DNA from: Actinomadura oligospora ATCC 43269
Lineage (GTDB): Bacteria > Actinomycetota > Actinomycetes > Streptosporangiales > Streptosporangiaceae
Length of the DNA stretch: 64,000 nt
NCBI RefSeq assembly: GCF_000518265.1
Contig: NZ_JADG01000007.1
Span: 186,001 to 250,000 of the forward strand
Direction of reading: 5' to 3'
In this document: positions 43,820 to 52,732 of the stretch, one piece after another
Numbering within the stretch: the stretch's first letter is position 1
How the letters are laid out: each line of letters opens with the position of its first letter
Position numbers and translations under genes: made by a program
Notes under the pieces: generated by a model
Database searches by the model: none
What the model saw: the letters and a program-made list of their open reading frames with translations, nothing else
Told to the model about the DNA's origin: nothing

Positions 43820-44749
43820 GTGCGAAAGCTCTACAGCGTGCCCCTGGCCCTGACGGGCGCGGGCGCCGCGACGTTCGGGTACGCCTCACTGGTGGAGCGG
43901 AACTGGTTCCGGCTGCGCCGGGTCGAGGTCCCCGTCCTGCCGCAGGGCCGTCCGTCCGTCCGGATCCTGCACGTGTCGGACGCGCACCTCACCCCCGGCC
44001 GCCGCCGCCTGATCGAATGGGTCCGCGCCCTGGACGCCCTGGAGCCGGACCTCGTCGTCAACACCGGCGACTCCCTCGGCCGCCGCGACGCCGTCGGCCC
44101 CTTCCTGGACGCCCTCGGCCCCCTCCTGGACCGTCCCGGCGTGTTCGTCTTCGGCTCGAACGACCTGTACTCGCCGACGTTCAAGAACCCGCTCCGGTAC
44201 GTCTGGCGCACCAGCAAGTCCGACTACGCCAAGCGCCGCCGCGAGCCCGACCTCCCGTACCGCGAGCTGGCGTCCTCGCTCCGAGCCGCGGGCTGGCTCG
44301 ACCTGAACAACCGCATCGGCCGTCTCAAGGTCGGCGACCTGGACGTCGAGTTCGGCGGCATCGACGACTCGCACATCGACCGCGACCGCTACGACAAGAT
44401 CGCGGGCCCGGTGGACCCCCAGGCCGACGTCCACCTCGGCGTCCTGCACTCCCCCGAGCCCCGCAACCTGGACCGCTTCGTCGCCGACGGCTACGACCTC
44501 ATGCTCGCCGGGCACACCCACGGCGGCCAGGTCTGCGTCCCCTTCTACGGCGCCCTCGCCACCAACTGCGGCATCGACCGCCCCCGTGTGAAGGGCCTGC
44601 ACCCCTACTCCGGCGCCTGGCTCCACGTCTCCGCCGGCCTCGGCACCTCCCCGACCGCCCCGATCCGCTTCTGCTGCCCCCCGGAGGCCACCCTCCTGAC
44701 CCTCGTCCCCCGCCCGAACCCGGCGGAGGGGCCCACTTCCCCCCGATAA
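43820..44749 (+). CDS. Calcineurin-like metallophosphoesterase (Rv3683-like)
   Basis: This protein of 309 residues has an N-terminal hydrophobic segment (VPLALTGAGAATFGYASLV) and the metal-site blocks HVSDAHL, VNTGDSLG, FGSNDLY and AGHTHGGQ. In the third block Asn-Asp stands where many members have Asn-His. The GTG at 43820 has GGAGGGAG upstream. The order PBP, YqeY, phosphoesterase, tRNA-Pro agrees with mycobacteria. It is likely membrane-associated; the substrate is unknown. Confidence 0.9.
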   Translation: MRKLYSVPLALTGAGAATFGYASLVERNWFRLRRVEVPVLPQGRPSVRILHVSDAHLTPGRRRLIEWVRALDALEPDLVVNTGDSLGRRDAVGPFLDALGPLLDRPGVFVFGSNDLYSPTFKNPLRYVWRTSKSDYAKRRREPDLPYRELASSLRAAGWLDLNNRIGRLKVGDLDVEFGGIDDSHIDRDRYDKIAGPVDPQADVHLGVLHSPEPRNLDRFVADGYDLMLAGHTHGGQVCVPFYGALATNCGIDRPRVKGLHPYSGAWLHVSAGLGTSPTAPIRFCCPPEATLLTLVPRPNPAEGPTSPR

Positions 44750-44829
44750 CCCGTCCACAGCACTCCCCGGCATCCGCTAGAGTTGGTTCAGGCGCCGGGA
44801 GAACGTACGACTCCCGGGCAGCCACCAAC

Positions 44830-44903
44830 CGGGGTGTAGCGCAGCTTGGCAGCGCGCTTCGTTCGGGACGAAGAGGTCGTGGGTTCAAATCCCGCCACCC
44901 CGA
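44830..44903 (+). tRNA. tRNA-Pro (anticodon CGG)
   Basis: A 74-base cloverleaf is present. The seven-pair acceptor is CGGGGTG with CACCCCG and discriminator A. The anticodon stem CTTCG/CGAAG carries the loop TTCGGGA (anticodon CGG at 44864-44866). The T arm is GTGGGTTCAAATCCCGC. The 3' CCA is not encoded. It reads codon CCG. Confidence 0.97.
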
Positions 44904-44919
44904 CAGGTTGTAGCAGGTC

Positions 44920-44956
44920 AGAGGCCGGTTCTCCTCACGGAGACCCGGCCTCTTGA
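44920..44956 (+). terminator. Terminator after tRNA-Pro
   Basis: AGAGGCCGG pairs with CCGGCCTCT (nine pairs, 16-base loop), 17 bases after the tRNA. Confidence 0.75.
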
Positions 44957-45737
44957 TCGTTTGTCAGTGATTCGACCCCGGAGCTGGACGTCATCCCCGG
45001 CGTCGTCCGTGCCGTCGAGGCGTGGACACCCCTGCCGCCGGCATGAGCCTCTCTTCAGGCTGCTGCCGATCCCTTAGCGTTCAGGAAGAGCGCGAGGGAC
45101 TGCCCCGAGGTGGAGCCGCCTCGTGCGGAGCAGCGATCACGTGGCCGGCAACCGATGACGATGTGATGGCTGTCGCCGGTGCGGATGACCCTGCAGGGAA
45201 CTGGCCGAGTTTGGCGAATTCGCGTGTGCGGGTGCCAGTCCGACCATTCGCTTTGTGTGTACGTGCTGAGGCTGGCTGTTATGCGGGTGGGTGCGGCCGT
45301 CGTCGAGGAGCGGTTTCTTCGCTCGGGTGTGCTTGGTCGTCGTGCTGGTGCCCGGGTGTCGCGTATTCGGGCGACCTGGGCCGACGGATTCGTGGGCGTC
45401 GCCTCCGCCACGGCATCTAGGTATCCGGACTCTGGGGATGTTCTGCCGTCCCGGCGTGGTCGGTCGTGGCGGAGGTAGGGCAGCCAGCTGGCCGGGCAAG
45501 ACGTCCTCTGGGCTCGGTCGGTGACGGCCTGTACGTCGCCCGGGTGGGCTGCCAGCGTCCGGCTGATCAAGCTGTCGCCTGGAGTGGCGGGGCGCGCTGG
45601 GCGGATGCTCACTGCCGTCACGCTCCTGCGTTTGGGACCAGGCCGTCTCGGAGTCCGCCGAGGGTTCAAGTATTAGGGGGCGGGGTTTCTGGTGGTCTTG
45701 GGATTTGCTGTCTCATTCCGCCCCTTCGATACATCTT
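44957..45737. other. Gene-free, lower-G+C region downstream of tRNA-Pro
   Basis: About 780 bases carry no gene that I can support. G+C is visibly lower than in the flanking genes and third-position G+C bias is absent in all frames, as expected for decayed coding DNA. There is no recognisable integrase, and no repeat of the tRNA 3' end long enough to be an att site. Confidence 0.6.
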
Positions 45738-46937
45738 CTAGGCGGTGGGCTGGCAGAGGGCGTTTTCTACTAGTTTGTTTTCGGCTTGGGAGATTTTGAG
45801 GACGGATTCTTCGGACTTGGCCTGGACGCCGGTCAGGGAGACGGTGACGCTGCGGCGGCCGTCGGGGGTGACGCCGGTGGCGGTGATCCAGCCGGAGTCG
45901 CCGCCCTCGTGGCCCCAGTAGGTGCCGCCGCACGGGAGCGGGTGGGAGAAGATCCCGAGTCCGTCACGGGCGCGGGGCATGAGCGGTTCGAACTGCTTGG
46001 CGATGCGGACGGTGTGCTTCATCTGGGCCATCTGCGCCTGGGGGACGAGGCGTCCGCCGAGGAGGGCCTGGAAGAAGCGGTCGAGGTCGGCGGTCGTGGA
46101 GACGAGTCCGGCCTCTCCGTTGTTGGCCAGGCTGACCTGCTCGGTGACGTCCACGAGGGGTTCGTCGGGCTTGAACTGCTGGTAGCTCTTGGCGTGGGGC
46201 TCGGGCAGCTTGGGCGAACTGCCCGGCCAGAAGGTGTGCTGGAGGCCGAGCGGCTGGACGATCCGGGTGCGCACCTCCTCGTGCCAGGGGTGTCCGGTGA
46301 CGCGCTCGATGATCATGCCGAGCAGGGCGTAGCCGGTGTTGGAGTACATCCAGCCCTTGCCGGGGCGCTTGAGGTCCGGGTGGTGGGTCATGGCCTTGGC
46401 GACGAGTTCGGCGGCGGTGTGGGTGTCGTTCCGGTGCTCCTCGAAGTCCTTGGCCGAGGTGTAGTCGGGGTAGTCGTCGTGGATGCCGCTGGTGTGCTGG
46501 AGCAGGTGGCGGATCTTGATCGCCTTGCCGTCGTTGCCGTTCCCGGACACCACGCCGGGCAGCCAGCGGTCGACCGGGTCGCTCAGGTGGAGCTTGCCTT
46601 CGCCGACCAGTTGGAGGATCACGGTGGCCGTGAACGCCTTGGTGACGCTGGCGATGCGGAAGTAGCCGTCCGGGGAGACCGGCTGCCGGGTGTTCAGGTC
46701 GGCGACGCCGCTGGTGGCGGTCAGGTTCCGGCCGTCGGCGGTGAGCACGCGGGCCTGGACGCCGGGGACGCCGAGGGCGGTGATCGCGTCGGCGTCGCGC
46801 TGGAGCGGGGTCTGGTCGTTCCTGGCGCTCGCGCCGACGGCGTTCGCGCCGGACGCGCATCCGGTGGCGAGGGTTCCGGCCGCGAGGGCGGCCACGGCCA
46901 GGAGGGTTCGGCGGGGGCGTCGTGGTGAGGTCGTCAT
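45738..46937 (-). CDS. Lipoprotein serine hydrolase (class C beta-lactamase/D,D-peptidase family)
   Basis: This protein of 399 residues has a lipoprotein signal peptide (TLLAVAALAAGTLATGC; lipid on Cys26). The catalytic motifs are SVTK (in FRIASVTKAFTA), YSN (in YSNTGYALLG) and a HEG triad in WGHEGGDSG. The family includes D-alanyl-D-alanine carboxypeptidases, esterases and AmpC-like enzymes, so the activity is not fixed by sequence. The ATG at 46937 directly precedes the signal peptide. It diverges from the histidine kinase gene. Confidence 0.88.
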   Translation of the reverse strand: MTTSPRRPRRTLLAVAALAAGTLATGCASGANAVGASARNDQTPLQRDADAITALGVPGVQARVLTADGRNLTATSGVADLNTRQPVSPDGYFRIASVTKAFTATVILQLVGEGKLHLSDPVDRWLPGVVSGNGNDGKAIKIRHLLQHTSGIHDDYPDYTSAKDFEEHRNDTHTAAELVAKAMTHHPDLKRPGKGWMYSNTGYALLGMIIERVTGHPWHEEVRTRIVQPLGLQHTFWPGSSPKLPEPHAKSYQQFKPDEPLVDVTEQVSLANNGEAGLVSTTADLDRFFQALLGGRLVPQAQMAQMKHTVRIAKQFEPLMPRARDGLGIFSHPLPCGGTYWGHEGGDSGWITATGVTPDGRRSVTVSLTGVQAKSEESVLKISQAENKLVENALCQPTA

Positions 46938-47050
46938 GGGCAACGACGCTAGGTCTGGCAGGGGGCCGCGGACGATACAGCTCACCAGTGAGAGGAAGGG
47001 GTAGTGGGCTGTAGTGCCGAGGTCGGGCGCGATGGCTCAAACTAGGACGA

Positions 47051-48202
47051 ATGAACCACCATGGGGCCGGTCGGCTTTCGGCGATGTGGCGGGGGCTGGG
47101 TTACCTGTTGGGGAGCCTGCTCACCGCCGCTGTCGCCCTGCCCGCGCTGCCCGTTCTCGTCGTCCCGGCCGTGACTCGCGGCTGGGCGGGCTGGCATCGG
47201 CGGCGCGGTGAACGGTTGTTGAGAACTTCGGAGACCGGTCCCGTCCGTGCTGGTGGGTGGCGCGTGCTCGGGTGGCTGGGCACATGGATTGTGACGAGTC
47301 TGGCGTTCGGGCTGGTCGCGGTGTTGTGTGCCGGGAACGCGGTGGCGACGGCCGTCACAGTGCCTTTGTGGTGGGCGTTGCCTGACGGGACCCGTGCGGG
47401 CGGCTTCGGCGCGGGTGTTCCCGTGTCCGGGTGGGGGACGGCGTTGACCTTGGGGGTCGCGCAGTTCGTCGTCCTCGCGGCACTGACCTACCGGCTGGTT
47501 CCGCTGCTGGCGCGGCTGCACGCCCGGATCGGTGTCGTGTTGCTGTCGCCCTCGGCCGCGGAGCAACTGGCGGAGCGTGTGGACACGCTGACCGAGACGC
47601 GGGCCGGCGCCATGAACGCGCACGGCGCGGAGCTTCGCAGGATCGAACGCGACCTGCACGACGGCACCCAGGCCCGGCTGGTGGCGATCGCGATGCGGCT
47701 GGGCGCGGCGCGTGAGTCGCTGGACGATCCCCAGATGATGGAGAGGCTCCTGCGCGAGGCGCACGAGGGCACCGAGGAGGCCATGGTGGAACTCCGGGAG
47801 GTGATCCGGACGATCTATCCGCCGATCCTCGCCGACCGCGGCCTCGCCGGGGCGCTGATCGCCCTCGGGACCCGGTCGGCGATCGACACCACACTCGACA
47901 TCGGCGACGTCGGGACGGTCCCCGCGGCGGTCGAGGCGGTCGCCTACTTCACCGTCGCCGAGACGATCACCAACGCCACCAAGCACAGCCAGGCCGTCCG
48001 GACGGCCGTCCGGGTCTCGCGTGACGGCGACCGGCTGTCGGTCGAGGTCACCGACGATGGGATCGGCGGCGCGGACGAGACGCTCGGCACCGGCATCGCC
48101 GGGATCCGGCGGCGCGTCCTGGCGCTCGACGGCGCGTTCGCGATCGACAGCCCGGTCGGCGGCCCGACCACGATCACCGTGAGCCTGCCGTGCGGGTCGT
48201 GA
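47051..48202 (+). CDS. Two-component sensor histidine kinase (NarL/HisKA_3 type)
   Basis: This protein of 383 residues has about four membrane segments in the first 160 residues (a putative sensor domain). It then has a dimerisation helix with the phosphoacceptor His in RRIERDLHDGTQARLVAIAM, and an ATPase domain with the N-box ETITNATKHS, the G1 box VTDDGIGGAD and GTGIAGIRRRVLALDG. It overlaps the response regulator gene by 13 bases, so they are a coupled pair. The signal is unknown. Confidence 0.92.
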   Translation: MNHHGAGRLSAMWRGLGYLLGSLLTAAVALPALPVLVVPAVTRGWAGWHRRRGERLLRTSETGPVRAGGWRVLGWLGTWIVTSLAFGLVAVLCAGNAVATAVTVPLWWALPDGTRAGGFGAGVPVSGWGTALTLGVAQFVVLAALTYRLVPLLARLHARIGVVLLSPSAAEQLAERVDTLTETRAGAMNAHGAELRRIERDLHDGTQARLVAIAMRLGAARESLDDPQMMERLLREAHEGTEEAMVELREVIRTIYPPILADRGLAGALIALGTRSAIDTTLDIGDVGTVPAAVEAVAYFTVAETITNATKHSQAVRTAVRVSRDGDRLSVEVTDDGIGGADETLGTGIAGIRRRVLALDGAFAIDSPVGGPTTITVSLPCGS

Positions 48203-48834
48203 TCGCCGAGGACAACGTCCTGCTCTCGAGCGGCCTGGAACTGCTGCTGGCGTCCAGGGGCTTCGAGGTCGCCGCCATCGCCGAGGACGGTCCCGGCTTC
48301 CTCGCCGCCGTCGCCGAGCACCGTCCGGACATCACGATCGTCGACGTCCGGCTGCCGCCGTCCTTCCGCGACGAGGGCATCCACGCCGCGCTCCAGGCCC
48401 GCCGCGACAACCCCGGCCTGCCGGTGCTCGTCCTCTCCCAGTACGTCGAGCAGCAGTACGCCGGCGAGCTGATCTCCGACGGACGCGGCGGGGTCGGCTA
48501 CCTCCTCAAGGACCGGGTGAGCCGCGTGAGCGAGTTCGTCGACGCCCTGCGGCGGGTCGCCGCCGGGGGCACGGTCATGGACCCCGAGGTGATCGCGCAG
48601 CTCCTCACCCGCAACGCCCACGACCCGATCGCCGCCCTCACACCGCGCGAGCGCGAGGTGCTCGCCCTGATGGCCGAGGGGACCGACAACGCCACGATCG
48701 CGTCCCGGCTCGTCATCAGCGAGAACGCCGTCCACAAGCACATCGGCAACATCTTCGCCAAGCTCGGCCTCTCCCCCGCCGACAGCGGTCACCGCCGCGT
48801 CCTCGCCGTCCTCACCTACCTCAGCCGCCAGTGA
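48190..48834 (+). CDS. LuxR/NarL family response regulator
   Basis: This protein of 214 residues has a receiver domain beginning VRVVIAEDNVLLSSG, a phosphoacceptor Asp in ITIVDVRLPP, and a C-terminal LuxR helix-turn-helix (LTPREREVLALMAEG ... IASRLVISENAVHKHIGNIF). It starts at a GTG within the kinase gene. It is probably activated by that kinase. Convergent to it, beyond a hairpin, lies the L,D-transpeptidase gene. Confidence 0.93.
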   Translation: MRVVIAEDNVLLSSGLELLLASRGFEVAAIAEDGPGFLAAVAEHRPDITIVDVRLPPSFRDEGIHAALQARRDNPGLPVLVLSQYVEQQYAGELISDGRGGVGYLLKDRVSRVSEFVDALRRVAAGGTVMDPEVIAQLLTRNAHDPIAALTPREREVLALMAEGTDNATIASRLVISENAVHKHIGNIFAKLGLSPADSGHRRVLAVLTYLSRQ

Positions 48835-48836
48835 CC

Positions 48837-48867
48837 CCTGGGCACGCCCGTGGAGGCCGTGCCCAGG
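48837..48867. terminator. Bidirectional terminator between the response regulator and L,D-transpeptidase genes
   Basis: A perfect ten-pair stem, CCTGGGCACG with CGTGCCCAGG, encloses an 11-base loop. Confidence 0.8.
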
Positions 48868-48871
48868 CGGG

Positions 48872-49603
48872 TCAGTGGGTGACGTCTATCGGGGTGCCTG
48901 GGGGGACGGCGCGGAGGCGGGTCAGGGATCTGTTGTGGAGGCGGATGCAGCCGTGGGAGATGCGGGCGCCTCGGGTTCCGATGGCCCGGTCGCGGCCAAG
49001 GGGGCCGTGGATGCCGATGACGGCGTCGCCTGAGCGTTCCCAGTTGGCGATGCGGCCGGAGTGGGCGGACGTGACGAGGATGAACGGGCCGTAGCCCAGG
49101 TTGGGACGGGGCGGGCCCTGGCGGAAGGCCACGAAGAAACTGCCGGTGGGGGTCGGGTCGTCCCGGGCTCCGATGCCCGCCGGAGCCGACATGACGCCTC
49201 GGTCTCCCTTGTAGAGCTTCAGGTGCTTGGTGGAGAGGTCGATGACGATGCGGTAGGGCGTGCGGCTCAGCTTCACGTCCTCGCTGCGGAGCCAGGTGGT
49301 CGAGCCGTTCGGCCGTTGCGCCAGGCGGACTCGGACCCAGCCCGGACGGGACGCGATCACCGGGAGCGCGGACGGACGGCCGAACCAGCGGGCCGGGACC
49401 TTGCCTCCCTCGCGCTTTCCCGGACGGGCGTACCGGGACGCGTCGATGGTGAGCGTGGCCACCTGGGTGCCGATGGGGCGTGGTGCGCGTCCGCTGGACG
49501 GCGGGGACGCGTTCGCGGGAGTTGGGTGGGCGGCTGCCAGCACGGCGGCGGTGATCGTCGCAGCCGCCGTGCCGGCCAGAAGCGCCTTGAGTGGGTGCGT
49601 CAT
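48872..49603 (-). CDS. Secreted L,D-transpeptidase (YkuD domain)
   Basis: This protein of 243 residues has a signal peptide (LLAGTAAATITAAVLAAAHPTPANA). It then has an SH3-like stretch and a YkuD domain with IGIHGPLG and the catalytic SHGCIRLHN (Cys219). It forms 3-3 peptidoglycan cross-links or attaches proteins to the wall. It lies eight bases after the large DUF11 gene, and its GGAG ribosome-binding site overlaps that gene's stop, so the two are one operon. The pairing suggests that the enzyme may help anchor or remodel the wall around the surface protein; this is inference. Confidence 0.9.
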   Translation of the reverse strand: MTHPLKALLAGTAAATITAAVLAAAHPTPANASPPSSGRAPRPIGTQVATLTIDASRYARPGKREGGKVPARWFGRPSALPVIASRPGWVRVRLAQRPNGSTTWLRSEDVKLSRTPYRIVIDLSTKHLKLYKGDRGVMSAPAGIGARDDPTPTGSFFVAFRQGPPRPNLGYGPFILVTSAHSGRIANWERSGDAVIGIHGPLGRDRAIGTRGARISHGCIRLHNRSLTRLRAVPPGTPIDVTH

Positions 49604-49611
49604 GGTCTCCG

Positions 49612-52593
49612 TTATCCGGTCACCGGGACATGTCCGTACGCGACCGCCTTGGCAGGTCTGGACGCCACCGGGACGCGTGATCCCGGCGGGGTCCCCTGGG
49701 CGACGGCGCGGTTCCGCACGACCAGGGACCTCAGGTCCTTGGGACGGACGCGGTAGGTCGCCGTGCAGGTCATCGACTCGCCGGGTGCGAGCGTCCGCTT
49801 CGGGCAACGTATCGCGGACAGGCCGTGCAGCCTGTCGTTGACACGGACGCCGTCGAGGGCGACGGTCCCGGTGTTGGTCACCCGGTAGCTGTAGTGCAGC
49901 AGCTGGCCGACCCTGGAGAAGGTCTTCGGACGGACCTTCTTGTGGATGGCGATCCCCTGCTTGGCGGTGCTGTGCACGGTCGACTCGGACGGCTCCGACG
50001 TGATGGGCGTGTCGTAGCCGGGCGGCGTGCCGTGCGCGGTCGCGACGTTGCGGATCGAGCCGCGGTTCACGTCGTCCTGGGTCGTCGTGTACGTGGCCGT
50101 GCAGGTCATCGACTCGCCAGGTTCCAGCTCCCGCTGCGGGCAGTTGACGTCCGACAGGCCGTCCAGCCGGTCGGTGACTCCGACGTCGTCGAGAGGCACC
50201 TGACCGGTGTTCGTCACCCGGTAGGAGTAATGGATCTCCTCGCCCGCCCTGGAGAACGTCGTCGGGTCGGCGCTCTTGCGCACCGCGATCCCCGTCTCGG
50301 ACGGCGGGATGGCGTGGACGGTCGCCTCGGACGGCTCCGACTCGACCGGTTCGGTGGCGCCCGGCGGGGTGCCGGAGGCTGTCGCCGAGTTGTGGATCGA
50401 GCCGTTGTCGACGTCGTCCCGCGTGGTCGTGTAGGTCGCCCTGCAGTCGGTGTCCTGGCCGGGCGCCAGGGTCGTCGTGTCACAGGTGACCTGCGACAGT
50501 CCCGGCAGGTCGTCGTTGATCTCCACGTTGTCCAGGGTCACGTTGCCCGTGTTGACGACGTGGTAGGTGTACCTGATCGTCTCGCCCGCGCCGGAGAAGG
50601 TCGTCGGGTCGGCCGACTTGTCCACCGTGATCGACGGGTCGGCCGTGGACGGGATGGTGAGGTCCGCCGGAGGCGACTCGACGGGATCGGGGATGTTGGG
50701 CGCGGTGCCCCGCGCGACCGCCCTGTTGTGGAGGGAACCGGCGTCGAGATCGGTCTGGGTCACGGTGTACGTCGCCTTGCACTGCATGTACTCGCCCGGA
50801 GCCAGCGTCGTCCGCTCGCAGTCCACCGCCGAGATGCCGGGCAGGTCGTCCGTGACGTGGACGTTGTCCAGCGTCGTGGTCCCGGTGTTGTAGACGCGGT
50901 ACAGGTAGTCGATGGCCTGGCCCACGTAGGAGAAGGTGCCCGGGTTGGCCTCCTTCTGGATCCGGAGCGAGGCGTTGATGAGCGCCTTGATGACGTACTC
51001 CGCCTGGGGCGACGTGTAGAACCTGCCGTCGAAGGGGTCCATGCCGTAGGCGTACGCCACGTTGCGGACGTAGCCCCGGTCCAGGTCCTGTTGCGTCGTG
51101 AAGTAGTCGGCCTGGCAGACCATCGACTCTCCCGGGCGCAGCACATACGTGGGGCAGTTCATCGGGCCCAGGCCGGGCAGGTCGTCGTAGACGCCGACGT
51201 TGAACAGGTCCCCGTCGCCGGTGTTGGTGACTTGGTAGTAGTACGTGACGGGCACGCCCGCGGCGCTGAAGTAGTCCGTGGAGGCCCACTTCGTCAGGGA
51301 GATCGACTGGTAGGGCGCGGGGGTGAAGTGAACGTACGAGTCGCCCGGCGGGTTCAGGCCGACGAGCTCGGTCATGTTGTCGGCGTTGTTGAGGAAGGAG
51401 CCGGGAAAGTCGGACGTGACGTCGACGGCGACCCGGCAGGCCGCCTGGCCCGCGTTCAGGGAGCCGTTGGTCACCGAGATCGTGTTGCTCCCCTCGTTGG
51501 CCGTGATGGTCCCGGACGGGCAGTCCGTGCCGTAGTTGGCCGGATAGGCCACCCTCATGCCGGGCGGCAGCGTGTCGGTGAACGACCAGCCGTTCTTGGC
51601 GAGCAGGTCGCTGGTGTTGGTGATCGTGAAGATCATGCGCACGGGCTGGCCGACCCGGGCGTGGTCGATCTCGAAGTGCTTGTCCAGCTGCGGCGTGACG
51701 TCCATCAGCCTGATGTCGTCGAACGCGTGGTCGTTGCCGCTGCCGCTGCCCTGCGCGTTGCGCATCCTGACGCCCACCGACGCGTCGGTGAACAGGGTCG
51801 GCGCGTCCCCGGTGAAGGTCCCCGCCCAGAACCCGGACGAGACCTGCGAGCCCCTGTCGCACGGGACGATCGACTGGCTGGTGACGGGGGTCTCCGCCGC
51901 TCCGTGGTACAGGGAGAAGTCGAGCCTGGCGTGGTTCGCGCTGACATCGCAGCTGGTCTCGGCGGCGTTCACCGAGAACGTCAGGAACCGGCCGTTCTGG
52001 GGCAGCGGGATCTCCTGGTCCGTCTGGAACTCGACGTGGTTCGCGCCGGGGTTGCCGTTGTTGATGTGGCCGTTGGTGTAGGCGCTGACGGCGTGGTTGG
52101 CGCTCGCGGGGCTCGTCCCGTTGAGGACGCCGAGCGCCTGGGCCAGCTGCCGGACGTGGTTCCACGCCTGGTTCGCCGGGGTGCCGGGGCCGCCCTGGGG
52201 GTCGCAGTCGTTCACCTGGGGCGCGACGGACGGATCGGCGCCTCCGGGGTCCTGGAAGGCGGCGACCCAGCCGTTGCAGTTCTGCAGCCACGCCTGGTCG
52301 GCCGTGTACGTCATGCCGGACGCGCCGGTGTAGTCGTCCAGCCGGACGGGCAGGGTCGACTGCCGGTTCTCGAAGTCCTCGCCGAACACCGTCGTGGCCG
52401 GTTGCGGCGTGCCCGGCATGCCCGGGACCGTCGCCGGGACGACGGGCCTCCGGGCCGCCGCGTCCGCGCGGCTCCGGCCGGTCGCCGCGGGCATCACCAC
52501 CGTGGTCACCAGCGCGCAGCTGAGCGCCGAGGCGGTGAACGCTCTCGACCTGCTCAGTCGGCGGAACGCTCCGCCACGGTGTGGACCGCCCAT
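49612..52593 (-). CDS. Large secreted DUF11-repeat surface protein, paralogue A
   Basis: The 993-residue protein has a signal peptide, then a unique N-terminal domain (about 60-330; FGEDFENRQSTLPVRL ... NAAETSCD) and about six DUF11 repeats. Each of the last repeats has a TF/YSYxVTNTG-type strand, DDLPGLS and a Cys pair around LAPGESMTC, suggesting one disulfide per repeat. It ends AYGHVPVTG without an LPXTG sorting signal, so attachment must be by another route. The ATG at 52593 is chosen because paralogue B starts in the same context. It is co-transcribed with the L,D-transpeptidase. A 32-base segment at 50909-50940 matches the CRISPR-like array. Confidence 0.88.
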   Translation of the reverse strand: MGGPHRGGAFRRLSRSRAFTASALSCALVTTVVMPAATGRSRADAAARRPVVPATVPGMPGTPQPATTVFGEDFENRQSTLPVRLDDYTGASGMTYTADQAWLQNCNGWVAAFQDPGGADPSVAPQVNDCDPQGGPGTPANQAWNHVRQLAQALGVLNGTSPASANHAVSAYTNGHINNGNPGANHVEFQTDQEIPLPQNGRFLTFSVNAAETSCDVSANHARLDFSLYHGAAETPVTSQSIVPCDRGSQVSSGFWAGTFTGDAPTLFTDASVGVRMRNAQGSGSGNDHAFDDIRLMDVTPQLDKHFEIDHARVGQPVRMIFTITNTSDLLAKNGWSFTDTLPPGMRVAYPANYGTDCPSGTITANEGSNTISVTNGSLNAGQAACRVAVDVTSDFPGSFLNNADNMTELVGLNPPGDSYVHFTPAPYQSISLTKWASTDYFSAAGVPVTYYYQVTNTGDGDLFNVGVYDDLPGLGPMNCPTYVLRPGESMVCQADYFTTQQDLDRGYVRNVAYAYGMDPFDGRFYTSPQAEYVIKALINASLRIQKEANPGTFSYVGQAIDYLYRVYNTGTTTLDNVHVTDDLPGISAVDCERTTLAPGEYMQCKATYTVTQTDLDAGSLHNRAVARGTAPNIPDPVESPPADLTIPSTADPSITVDKSADPTTFSGAGETIRYTYHVVNTGNVTLDNVEINDDLPGLSQVTCDTTTLAPGQDTDCRATYTTTRDDVDNGSIHNSATASGTPPGATEPVESEPSEATVHAIPPSETGIAVRKSADPTTFSRAGEEIHYSYRVTNTGQVPLDDVGVTDRLDGLSDVNCPQRELEPGESMTCTATYTTTQDDVNRGSIRNVATAHGTPPGYDTPITSEPSESTVHSTAKQGIAIHKKVRPKTFSRVGQLLHYSYRVTNTGTVALDGVRVNDRLHGLSAIRCPKRTLAPGESMTCTATYRVRPKDLRSLVVRNRAVAQGTPPGSRVPVASRPAKAVAYGHVPVTG
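50909..50940 (-). other. Segment matching a spacer of the CRISPR-like array
   Basis: These 32 bases agree at 30 positions with 6894-6925 (differences at 50916 and 50926). Similarity stops at both ends where the array repeats begin. It encodes GTFSYVGQAID in the second DUF11 repeat. On the minus strand the flanks are CCCG on the 5' side and CTACC on the 3' side. Confidence 0.8.
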
Positions 52594-52732
52594 GTTCTCC
52601 CCCAGGCCCAGCATGATCAATACGCGGCGTAGCCTACCTGTCACAGATTGCAGGGAACCGCCCTGGGAAAGCCAAGCGAAAGCCATGTTTCCGCAGGCCA
52701 GGACGGTGGGTTGGTGGTGTTGAACATGCCGG

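Noticed and set aside
45055..45669. A 204-codon minus-strand frame after tRNA-Pro
   Set aside because: It has no codon-position G+C bias, no domain and no ribosome-binding site; at most it is decayed coding DNA.
44880..45690. Attachment-site repeat of the tRNA-Pro 3' end
   Set aside because: The best downstream resemblance (GGGTTCAAGT near 45663) is about ten bases, too short to support an att site.
49825..52632. A 935-codon plus-strand frame opposite DUF11 paralogue A
   Set aside because: Its apparent repeats only mirror the DUF11 repeats; composition is Arg/Gly/Val/Asp-rich and no signal or domain is visible.
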